Position numbers and translations under genes: made by a program. Below the pieces are notes generated by a model that made no database searches, had not been told where the DNA came from, and saw nothing but the letters and a program-made list of their open reading frames with translations. This document shows, in pieces, positions 1-5,660 of a DNA stretch of 5,885 bases (the stretch's first letter is position 1; the number at the start of each line of letters is the position of its first letter). Origin of the DNA: Desulfobulbus sp. (GTDB taxonomy: Bacteria; Desulfobacterota; Desulfobulbia; Desulfobulbales; Desulfobulbaceae); assembly GCA_030600525.1 (NCBI GenBank), contig JAUVLX010000228.1, positions 1 to 5,885 of the forward strand. Reading direction: 5' to 3'.

Positions 1-1
1 C

Positions 2-613
2 TTGGTACTGTCAACTCAGACCCCTGAACATTCCAGTGTCATCATTGCCAACCTGCCTGAGGATAAACGGGCAGATGTCATCTACCGGATTGCCACCCTG
101 GATAGCGTTTCACCAAGTGTCATCAACCAGATAGAAGATGCACTCAACAAGGAAATAGGTGTTGTGGTCAGTCAACAGGACCAACGCCAGGTCGGCGGCA
201 TCCCCAAGGTTGTGGAGATACTCGACAACCTGACCGACAACATGGACGTCGACATTTTAGATAACCTGGAAGAGGTAGACCCGGACATGGTGGAAGACAT
301 CAGAAAACTGATGTTTACCTTTGAAGACCTCAGTGTACTCGATGGCCGCTCCATGCAGATGATCCTCAGGGAAATCAACAACGACTCACTGACCCTGGCT
401 CTGAAGACAGCTTCCGATGAAATCAAGGAAAAAATCTTTTCCAACATGTCAGCACGCGCAGCAGACATGATCAAAGACGACCTGGATGCGCTTGGACCAG
501 TCCGCCTCTCAGAGGTTGAAGCTATGCAGCAGACAATCGTTAAGATAGCTCTGAAGCTCGAAGAGGAAGGTAAACTTGTCCTTGGTAGAGGAGGCGGAGA
601 TGAACTCGTCTAA
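2..613 (+). CDS. fliG: Flagellar motor switch protein FliG, 5'-truncated (middle and C-terminal domains)
   Basis: FliG sits in the cytoplasmic C-ring/MS-ring rotor, where it binds FliF and FliM and meets the stator to generate torque and switch direction. The window opens inside the gene, so the TTG at the left edge is not a start; about 130 N-terminal residues, including the FliF-binding domain and the EHPQ motif, lie upstream. The 203 visible residues hold the end of the ARM middle domain (about 1-75, with VGG at 64-66), the MFxF-type hinge (MFTF, 104-107) and the C-terminal torque domain (about 108-190). All five charged residues important for torque in E. coli FliG (K264, R281, D288, D289, R297) are present with identical spacing as K135, R152, D159, D160 and R168. 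The gene ends TAA at 611-613, after the fliH start. Identification is very secure. Confidence 0.97.
   Translation: MVLSTQTPEHSSVIIANLPEDKRADVIYRIATLDSVSPSVINQIEDALNKEIGVVVSQQDQRQVGGIPKVVEILDNLTDNMDVDILDNLEEVDPDMVEDIRKLMFTFEDLSVLDGRSMQMILREINNDSLTLALKTASDEIKEKIFSNMSARAADMIKDDLDALGPVRLSEVEAMQQTIVKIALKLEEEGKLVLGRGGGDELV
589..594 (+). promoter_or_regulatory. Ribosome binding site of fliH inside the fliG 3' end
   Basis: A perfect AGGAGG lies 5 nt before the ATG at 600. It is encoded within the glycine-rich tail of FliG, and it decides the fliH start in favour of ATG 600 over the in-frame TTG at 576, which has no such site. The arrangement implies translational coupling of fliG and fliH. Confidence 0.85.
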
Positions 614-1358
614 GATTTTCAAGGAGGATCCATCTTTTGTGCCGACAACGCTTGTTCAGGAAATAATTATTGAGCAAACACCTCGCACTGAGGCCACAAA
701 GACACCTCCTGAAATCGAGCACGATACCGGCCAACCGTCTATAGAAGAAGAACAAACAGTACTGCCTCCAGAGCTGGCCTCGGAGCCTGAACCTGATATT
801 GATATCCAGGCACTCCAACAGGAGGCCTATGATCAGGGAGTAGCGGATTGTTCTGCCAACCAGCAGCAGGAAATGGAGTTGGCCATTAATGCCTTTCACC
901 TGGCATGTCAAAAAATAGACACACTGCGCCAGTCCCTGCTTGAACGATACCGAAGCGATATTATCAATACCGTTATCGGTCTCTCCCAAAAAGTAATTGA
1001 CCAAGAACTGGTGACCAACAGAAACGTTGTAGCCAAGACGCTGGAAAACGCATTGCAGCAAGCCATTGCCTGTGATGAATTCATAGTGACAGTTCATCCC
1101 GATGACCTGAATGCGGTCGAACATACCAAGCCTGAAATCATGACCAGAATCCATGGCCTGAAAAACATCATCATTCAAACCGATCAGGAGGTGACTCGGG
1201 GTGGATGTCTTATCGAATCCAAAACCTGTTCTGTGGATGCCACCATTACAACCCAACTTGAAAGTGCACAGGAATTTCTTGAAGAAAACACATTATCCTT
1301 TAGTGAAGATGGTGACACACCTGCCCCGCCACCAGTTGAACAAACAAAAGCTCCCTGA
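600..1358 (+). CDS. fliH: Flagellar export ATPase regulator FliH
   Basis: FliH is the peripheral stator of the flagellar type III export apparatus. As a dimer it binds and restrains FliI and links it to the C-ring and export gate, much as the b and delta subunits do in F-type ATPases. The product is 252 aa, close to the usual 230-260. Residues 1-75 are acidic and proline-rich and probably disordered. An ALQQEAYDQG segment (71-80), typical of FliH/YscL, starts the helical part. The C-terminal FliH domain (about 95-225) carries HPDD (166-169), GGCLIE (201-206) and VDATI (212-216), the family hallmark near the C-terminus. An acidic then proline-rich tail follows (about 227-252). The start overlaps fliG by 14 nt. 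There is no tryptophan, so the N-terminal Trp anchors of enteric FliH are absent. Confidence 0.95.
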   Translation: MNSSKIFKEDPSFVPTTLVQEIIIEQTPRTEATKTPPEIEHDTGQPSIEEEQTVLPPELASEPEPDIDIQALQQEAYDQGVADCSANQQQEMELAINAFHLACQKIDTLRQSLLERYRSDIINTVIGLSQKVIDQELVTNRNVVAKTLENALQQAIACDEFIVTVHPDDLNAVEHTKPEIMTRIHGLKNIIIQTDQEVTRGGCLIESKTCSVDATITTQLESAQEFLEENTLSFSEDGDTPAPPPVEQTKAP

Positions 1359-1427
1359 CCTTGCTCTGTTTTTTTAAGAGCTATCAACCCCGTATACAAA
1401 TAAAGAGTAGCGCCACCCACCCCCGAA

Positions 1428-1433
1428 AAGGAG
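1428..1433 (+). promoter_or_regulatory. Ribosome binding site of fliI
   Basis: AAGGAG lies 12 nt before the ATG at 1446, a somewhat long spacing. No other in-frame start sits closer, and the protein from 1446 begins as expected for FliI. The rest of the 87-nt fliH-fliI spacer (1359-1445) shows only a weak 5-bp inverted repeat, GCTCT/AGAGC (1363-1367 and 1377-1381), around a T-rich loop. It is too weak to call a terminator, and there is no convincing promoter. Confidence 0.65.
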
Positions 1434-1445
1434 ACATACCAGGCC

Positions 1446-2819
1446 ATGCCTTTTCCAGACAGTACCTTGCTTGACAGCTTTTCACCAATTAGAGTGTACG
1501 GTAAAGTACAACGTATCGTCGGCCTGGTTGTAGAAGGCTCCTGTCCGCATTCATCCATTGGCTCCCTTTGCGAAATTTTACCAATGCAGGGCGGTGAACC
1601 GGTAGCTGCAGAAATTGTCGGCTACAATAATGATCGAGCCCAACTGATGGCCTTGGGAGAACTCAGGGGATTAAGACCTGGATGCCTGATCAGAGTAAAA
1701 AAAGAGCAGGCTACTGTAGGAGTCGGGGACGATCTCCTAGGCAGGGTAATTGATGGCATGGAAAACCCGATTGATGATGGCCCTCCTTTGCACCTGCCGC
1801 ACGAACAGCCTTTATACGCCCTGCCCCCCGGCCCCATGATGCGCGATACCATTAATCAACCGTTGGATTTAGGTATTAGAGCCATCAACGGTATGCTTAC
1901 CTGTGGTGTCGGGCAACGGATGGGCATCATGGCAGGCTCAGGTGTCGGAAAAAGTGTTCTTCTCGGCATGATGGCAAAGTATGCCACGGCCGATGTAAAC
2001 ATCATTGCCCTTATTGGCGAAAGGGGCAGAGAAGTTCGCGAATTCATTGAACGCGATCTCGGTAAAGAGGGCCTTAGCAGGTCTGTCATTATTGCAGTTA
2101 CCTCCGACCACTCTCCTCTTCTCCGGATGCGAGGCGCCTATCTAGCCACTGCCATTGCCGAATTTTTCTGTAAGCAAGGCAAAAATGTGCTGTTGATGAT
2201 GGACTCGGTGACTCGCTTTGCCATGGCTATGAGAGAAATAGGCTTATCAATTGGAGAACCACCCACCACTAAAGGATATACACCTTCAGTTTTTGCTACC
2301 CTCCCTAAACTGCTGGAACGAGCAGGAAAATTTAAAGAACAAGGCTCAATCACCGGCCTCTACACCGTTCTTGTAGATGGTGACGACCTGACTGAACCGG
2401 TAGCAGATGCTGTTCGATCCATCCTGGATGGTCACATTGTACTTTCACGGAGCATGGCTGCTAAAAATCACTACCCAGCAATTGACGTCATGATGTCCAC
2501 CAGCCGTGTTATGCGAGACATAGTAAGTCCCAGGCACATGGAACTGGCAGGAAAAACAAGAAACGTAATGGCAACATACCAAGAGTCTGAGGACCTGATA
2601 AACATAGGTGCCTATGCTGCAGGCAGTAATCCAAAAATCGATTATGCTATCTCCCGTATTGATGGCATCAATCAGTTCCTTACCCAGGGGATAAATGAGT
2701 CAGCTCCTCTTGAAGCATCCATTGCTGGTATGGGATCCCTGGTCAGTGACCGTGAGGGAAAAGAGCGACGACGCCCTGGGCGCAGAGCCAAAGACAGAAG
2801 AAGAGATGCTACGGAATAA
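1446..2819 (+). CDS. fliI: Flagellum-specific export ATPase FliI
   Basis: FliI is the hexameric ATPase that, with FliH and FliJ, delivers flagellar export substrates and chaperones to the export gate at the cytoplasmic face. The 457-aa product has an N-terminal beta-barrel-type domain (about 15-90), the Walker A/P-loop AGSGVGKS (163-170), the catalytic-glutamate segment GERGRE (191-196, E192), Walker B ending at D253, and the strongly conserved DSVTRFAMAMREIG stretch (253-266) followed by GEPPTTKGYTPSVF (270-283), the signature separating FliI/type III ATPases from F1 beta. The C-terminal helical domain ends at about 432. Beyond it lies an unusual tail (435-457) with 11 Arg/Lys in 23 residues, not seen in FliI of Salmonella or Bacillus as I recall them. 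All active-site motifs are intact, so the enzyme should be functional. The stop is TAA 2817-2819. Confidence 0.97.
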   Translation: MPFPDSTLLDSFSPIRVYGKVQRIVGLVVEGSCPHSSIGSLCEILPMQGGEPVAAEIVGYNNDRAQLMALGELRGLRPGCLIRVKKEQATVGVGDDLLGRVIDGMENPIDDGPPLHLPHEQPLYALPPGPMMRDTINQPLDLGIRAINGMLTCGVGQRMGIMAGSGVGKSVLLGMMAKYATADVNIIALIGERGREVREFIERDLGKEGLSRSVIIAVTSDHSPLLRMRGAYLATAIAEFFCKQGKNVLLMMDSVTRFAMAMREIGLSIGEPPTTKGYTPSVFATLPKLLERAGKFKEQGSITGLYTVLVDGDDLTEPVADAVRSILDGHIVLSRSMAAKNHYPAIDVMMSTSRVMRDIVSPRHMELAGKTRNVMATYQESEDLINIGAYAAGSNPKIDYAISRIDGINQFLTQGINESAPLEASIAGMGSLVSDREGKERRRPGRRAKDRRRDATE

Positions 2820-3042
2820 GTAACTTGTTCAGTAGCACCCCACGGAGCCTGCGCTTACCTCTGCGCACGATCAGGCAGAAAAATTGAGCATTACTCTAGT
2901 TATCCAGCCTGCTTGTACGCATCAGGAGCACTGCTGAACAGTTACAGATTGAGGTTAAGGCAAGGTTATTTGTATTCGTTGAATAGTTACCAGAATAATA
3001 CCCAATACCTCCTGAACAAAGCAGAACTGCCAACTAAAAAAC
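2820..3042 (+). other. 223-nt fliI-fliJ intergenic gap without a recognised gene
   Basis: This is the only long spacer in the cluster. It contains AGCCTGC twice (2846-2852 and 2906-2912), each followed by ATCAGG (2870-2875 and 2921-2926). The first copy can fold by GCCTG/CAGGC (2847-2851 with 2872-2876) or TGCGC/GCGCA (2850-2854 with 2863-2867); the second by CCTG/CAGG (2908-2911 with 2923-2926). Neither hairpin has a following T-run, so they are not clear terminators. GGTTA is repeated at 2953-2957 and 2964-2968. A TTGAGG at 2949-2954 has no good -10 partner. The frame of fliI has no stop from 2820 to 3053, but its 78 codons resemble no family I know. An internal promoter or RNA structure is possible but unproven. 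Confidence 0.4.
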
Positions 3043-3474
3043 ATGCAGCCTTTTAAACTTGATGCCGTTATCAAATTTCGCAAACAGCTTGAGGATACTG
3101 CCAGACAAAATCTCTTTACAGCACGTGAAGAAGAGGCAGCTGCACAGACTGTTCTCACCAGGCAACAACAAGACCTTGACCATCTGTACCTCAGCCTGCA
3201 ACAAGAAAAAGAACAGGGCACCACCGCGCCTCGCCTCATCATGTTGGAAAATCGAATCGCTCTTGTCAAGGAACAGATCTCAACTGCCAGGGAAGTGATA
3301 GAAAAAGCCCAGATAGAAGTAGAAAGCAAAAGAAAAGCCCTCCTTAAAACAAGTCAAGACAGACAAGTAATCGAAAAAATGAAAGAAAAACAAAACAATG
3401 CCTACAAACAACATCTCAATAAAAAAGAACTCGCCATGCTCGATGAACTGGCTGTCCTGTTTCACAAAAGATGA
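3043..3474 (+). CDS. fliJ: Flagellar export protein FliJ
   Basis: FliJ is a small antiparallel coiled-coil protein that sits in the centre of the FliI ring like the gamma subunit of F1, contacts FlhA and escorts export chaperones. The 143-aa length is typical. The N-terminus, with the F-x-L-x-x-V-x-x-F-R pattern (residues 4-13) followed by E17 and R21, is the usual FliJ opening. Two long charged helices (about 10-57 and 65-125) are separated by a short turn with G59, T60, T61, A62 and P63. The C-terminus LDELAVLFHKR (133-143) is also family-like. The start is forced: an in-frame TGA at 3013-3015 lies just upstream and ATG 3043 is the first start after it. No Shine-Dalgarno sequence precedes it, only an A-rich stretch. 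The position after fliI supports the call. Confidence 0.9.
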   Translation: MQPFKLDAVIKFRKQLEDTARQNLFTAREEEAAAQTVLTRQQQDLDHLYLSLQQEKEQGTTAPRLIMLENRIALVKEQISTAREVIEKAQIEVESKRKALLKTSQDRQVIEKMKEKQNNAYKQHLNKKELAMLDELAVLFHKR

Positions 3475-3498
3475 AAAAGGGTACAGGGAACTGAAAAT

Positions 3499-4023
3499 AT
3501 GAAAAAGATGCGACTTGTTATTTTTTGCTCGTTATTTACCCTCTTCTTTACCGGTATTGCTTCAACAGTCATAGGAGCCGACCAGAAAGATCAGCCTTCT
3601 GTGAAAACTGGAAAAAACTATAGGTCAGTTGAAGAAAGACGATTGCTGGTAGCACTGCAAGAGGAACGGACTAACCTGAAGAATGAAAGAGAAGAAGTTG
3701 CAAAGAAAAAAAAGACCCTAAAGAGATTACAGGAAGAGGTCGATAAGAAACTAGAAGAGCTGAAACAACAACGAATCGGACTTGAAAAATTGCTCGCTGA
3801 AAAGGATGTTCAGGAGCTGCAAAGAATCCGGGAGCTAAGCAAGATGTATGAAAAAATGGGCGCTGATAAGGCAGCCCGTGTTTTCGGCACCCTGGAACAA
3901 GATCTCGCGGTTGCAATACTGGCTAAAATGAAGACAAAAGCTGCAGCAAAAATCCTTAATAACATGGATCGTGAAAAGGCCGCTGCTCTGACGACTGCTT
4001 TTTCAACTTTGGAGACACCATAG
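3499..4023 (+). CDS. MotE/YlxF-like flagellar protein: signal/anchor segment, coiled coil, MgtE N-terminal-type domain
   Basis: This is probably a periplasmic or inner-membrane-anchored accessory flagellar protein. Proteins of this build include MotE, a chaperone for the stator protein MotC in rhizobia, and YlxF, found between fliJ and fliK in Bacillus, the same place as here. The 174 aa show a basic start (MKKMR), a hydrophobic segment (6-24), a possible signal peptidase site after IGA (25-27), a long charged coiled coil (about 43-116, rich in E, K, R and Q), and a compact C-terminal helical domain (about 113-168) with MGADKAARVFGTL (120-132) and MKTKAAAKILNNM (144-156), the repeat pattern of the MgtE N-terminal domain. 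AGGGA (3485-3489) lies 9 nt before the ATG; fliJ ends 24 nt upstream. The exact role is inferred from architecture and neighbours. Whether the N-terminus is cleaved or is a membrane anchor cannot be told. An A8 tract lies at 3706-3713. Confidence 0.82.
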   Translation: MKKMRLVIFCSLFTLFFTGIASTVIGADQKDQPSVKTGKNYRSVEERRLLVALQEERTNLKNEREEVAKKKKTLKRLQEEVDKKLEELKQQRIGLEKLLAEKDVQELQRIRELSKMYEKMGADKAARVFGTLEQDLAVAILAKMKTKAAAKILNNMDREKAAALTTAFSTLETP

Positions 4024-4028
4024 GAACC

Positions 4029-5645
4029 ATGCATCCCCTCCCTTCAACACCAGGTGACTTTCTCGCACCGGCACCAACTGGCAACCAGCCAACGGGTTCG
4101 CCTCCTGTCGGAGAGGAAAGTTTTTCAAAGCACCTTGCCAATGAAACGGCACGAGAGGCGACAAGCGATACCGAATCAGCTCTTTCATATGGGAGAGAAT
4201 TGGTAGGTAACGCCCCCGAACTAGACCAAATAGCACCACCCTTACTAAACCAGATAGTAGCAGAGGCTGAACCACAATCGCGCATAGTTCAGAATAGCGC
4301 CGCCAGCACAACCGATCCAATAGTGGAAACCCAACAGTCACAGCTGGTAAATGTACCTGGAGAAAAAAACAAAAACGCGTCACCCCTGATGGTATTGCTT
4401 GATAAACTTTCGGCCCAGCAAATCACCCCTCATCCCCTTACAGGTAATGCCGAATCCAGTTCACCCAACATTGCAACCGTGAAAGGTGTCGTCCCTGCAG
4501 AGGTAATGGGCCAGCAAAAGCAACCTTCCGCCCTCCAGCAACAATTAGCTGCACTTTCCGAAATTTTAACACCGGTGGAGCCTGCTACAAATGCCCTTCA
4601 ATCAAGCAGCCTTAAAACTAACGTCCCTCAATTTACACAACAGGGAGCACAAAGCGCGATTGCAGGAACCGTCCAACTTATGCCAGGTAACCAAAGTTCC
4701 CCTTCAGTGACAGTGGAACAATGGAGTGCAACCTTCAAACCGGTTCAAGCGCAACCAGTGCACATGGAAAACACAGCCGTGGTATCACCAACGCCCCTAG
4801 GTGAAAATGTTATAAAAACTGAAAGCGGACAAACCATCACTATTTACCAATCCAGTGACAACGAAGAGATGGCCGTAGCAACTCCACTAGCTGCCCGTCC
4901 ATCGATTGTCGACCAAAGTGGTCAACGACAGGACGCCAACAGTAATTACCTTCATTCCAACCTGCCCAACAATACGGCCAAAGCTGCTTTTGGTGCAGAA
5001 GGCGACCAACATGCAAAAAACGGTGGAGAGCAACAACCTGATCCCAAAAATTTATCCACCGCAAGTGAAATGGGGACAGAACCTCGCCTCAGTAGAGAAA
5101 CCGCTCCTGTAACGTTTACGCTTGACAGCGTGGTTCCTACCATTTCAACACCGACGTCACCATCAACTCCCCCAGGAGCAGGTCTCATGAAACTGCCTTC
5201 CGGAGCAACGTTTCCCGAAAGTGCGGTGGTTGACCAGGTTATTAATAATTTTTCTGGTGCCAAAAAACTTGAATCAGGCTCTATCCGTCTCCAATTGCAC
5301 CCACAGGAACTAGGGGAATTACGAATGGAGATAGAGGTAAAGCAGGATAATGTCAAGGCCCATATAACAGCGCAAAATCCTCAGGCACAGGAAGCGCTGG
5401 AGCGACACCTACCACGACTGCGGGAAACACTGGAACAACAGGGGCTGCACCTCAATGAGGTGGAAATTACCGTAGCAGCCGGTGACCAGTCCAATGGAAA
5501 CCACTTTCAACAAAATAGCGCCCGGCACCAATTGGGTAAAAGTTACAGGCTCGATAACATTCCAACCACTGGTCTTGCCCCCATTGCAGGCGAAGAATCC
5601 ATACCTGCCAATGAGAGTAAACAGGGTTTAAGCGTTATGGTATAA
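4029..5645 (+). CDS. fliK: Flagellar hook-length control protein FliK
   Basis: FliK is exported during hook assembly, gauges hook length and, through its C-terminal domain acting on FlhB, switches export from rod/hook to filament substrates. The 538-aa protein has the expected plan: a long low-complexity N-terminal and central part (about 1-395) rich in Q, S, T, P, N and A, with no signal peptide, then a folded C-terminal hook-control domain (about 397-484). That domain carries the hallmark IRLQLHPQELGELRMEIEV (419-437), followed by VKAHITAQNPQAQEAL (442-457) and LRETLEQQGL (464-473). A polar tail of about 54 residues ends the protein. The start at ATG 4029 is 5 nt after the previous stop. 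Its ribosome site is weak: GGAG at 4011-4014 is 14 nt away and AGGAA at 4022-4026 is too close, so coupling to the upstream gene is likely. The next in-frame ATG is at residue 121, making 4029 the best start. Confidence 0.95.
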   Translation: MHPLPSTPGDFLAPAPTGNQPTGSPPVGEESFSKHLANETAREATSDTESALSYGRELVGNAPELDQIAPPLLNQIVAEAEPQSRIVQNSAASTTDPIVETQQSQLVNVPGEKNKNASPLMVLLDKLSAQQITPHPLTGNAESSSPNIATVKGVVPAEVMGQQKQPSALQQQLAALSEILTPVEPATNALQSSSLKTNVPQFTQQGAQSAIAGTVQLMPGNQSSPSVTVEQWSATFKPVQAQPVHMENTAVVSPTPLGENVIKTESGQTITIYQSSDNEEMAVATPLAARPSIVDQSGQRQDANSNYLHSNLPNNTAKAAFGAEGDQHAKNGGEQQPDPKNLSTASEMGTEPRLSRETAPVTFTLDSVVPTISTPTSPSTPPGAGLMKLPSGATFPESAVVDQVINNFSGAKKLESGSIRLQLHPQELGELRMEIEVKQDNVKAHITAQNPQAQEALERHLPRLRETLEQQGLHLNEVEITVAAGDQSNGNHFQQNSARHQLGKSYRLDNIPTTGLAPIAGEESIPANESKQGLSVMV

Positions 5646-5646
5646 A

Positions 5647-5652
5647 AGAGGA
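5647..5652 (+). promoter_or_regulatory. Ribosome binding site of flgD
   Basis: AGAGGA, immediately after the fliK stop, lies 8 nt before ATG 5661. It supports that ATG as the flgD start. Confidence 0.75.
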
Positions 5653-5660
5653 AAACCACT

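Noticed and set aside
576..599. Earlier fliH start at TTG 576, adding eight residues
   Set aside because: There is no ribosome site for the TTG, whereas ATG 600 has a perfect AGGAGG at 5 nt and the family-like start follows it.
540..1256. A 238-codon open frame on the minus strand opposite fliG/fliH
   Set aside because: It lies opposite two genes with strong family motifs, has no ribosome site of its own that I can defend, and its translation resembles no known family; it is a shadow frame.
1363..1381. Inverted repeat GCTCT/AGAGC with a T-run after fliH, as an intrinsic terminator
   Set aside because: The stem is only 5 bp and the T-run lies in the loop, not after the stem; the operon clearly continues into fliI.
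1401..1429. Sigma-28-like TAAAGAGT ... CCCGAAAA before fliI
   Set aside because: The spacer is 13 rather than the usual 11 nt, and the -10 would overlap the fliI ribosome site, leaving a transcript of about 10 nt before the ATG with no site.
2949..2976. Sigma-70-type promoter TTGAGG with a -10 near 2971-2976 in the fliI-fliJ gap
   Set aside because: The candidate -10 (TGTATT) is a poor match and the spacing is 16 nt; it is not stronger than chance in AT-rich spacer DNA.
4003..4383. Minus-strand open frames opposite the fliK 5' region and further along fliK
   Set aside because: The fliK N-terminal region is low-complexity and free of constraint on the other strand, which leaves long antisense frames by chance; none has recognisable domains.
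4029..5210. Low-complexity N-terminal/central part of FliK as a separate novel gene or repeat protein
   Set aside because: It is continuous in frame with the diagnostic FliK C-terminal domain, and Q/S/T/P-rich divergence is normal for FliK.
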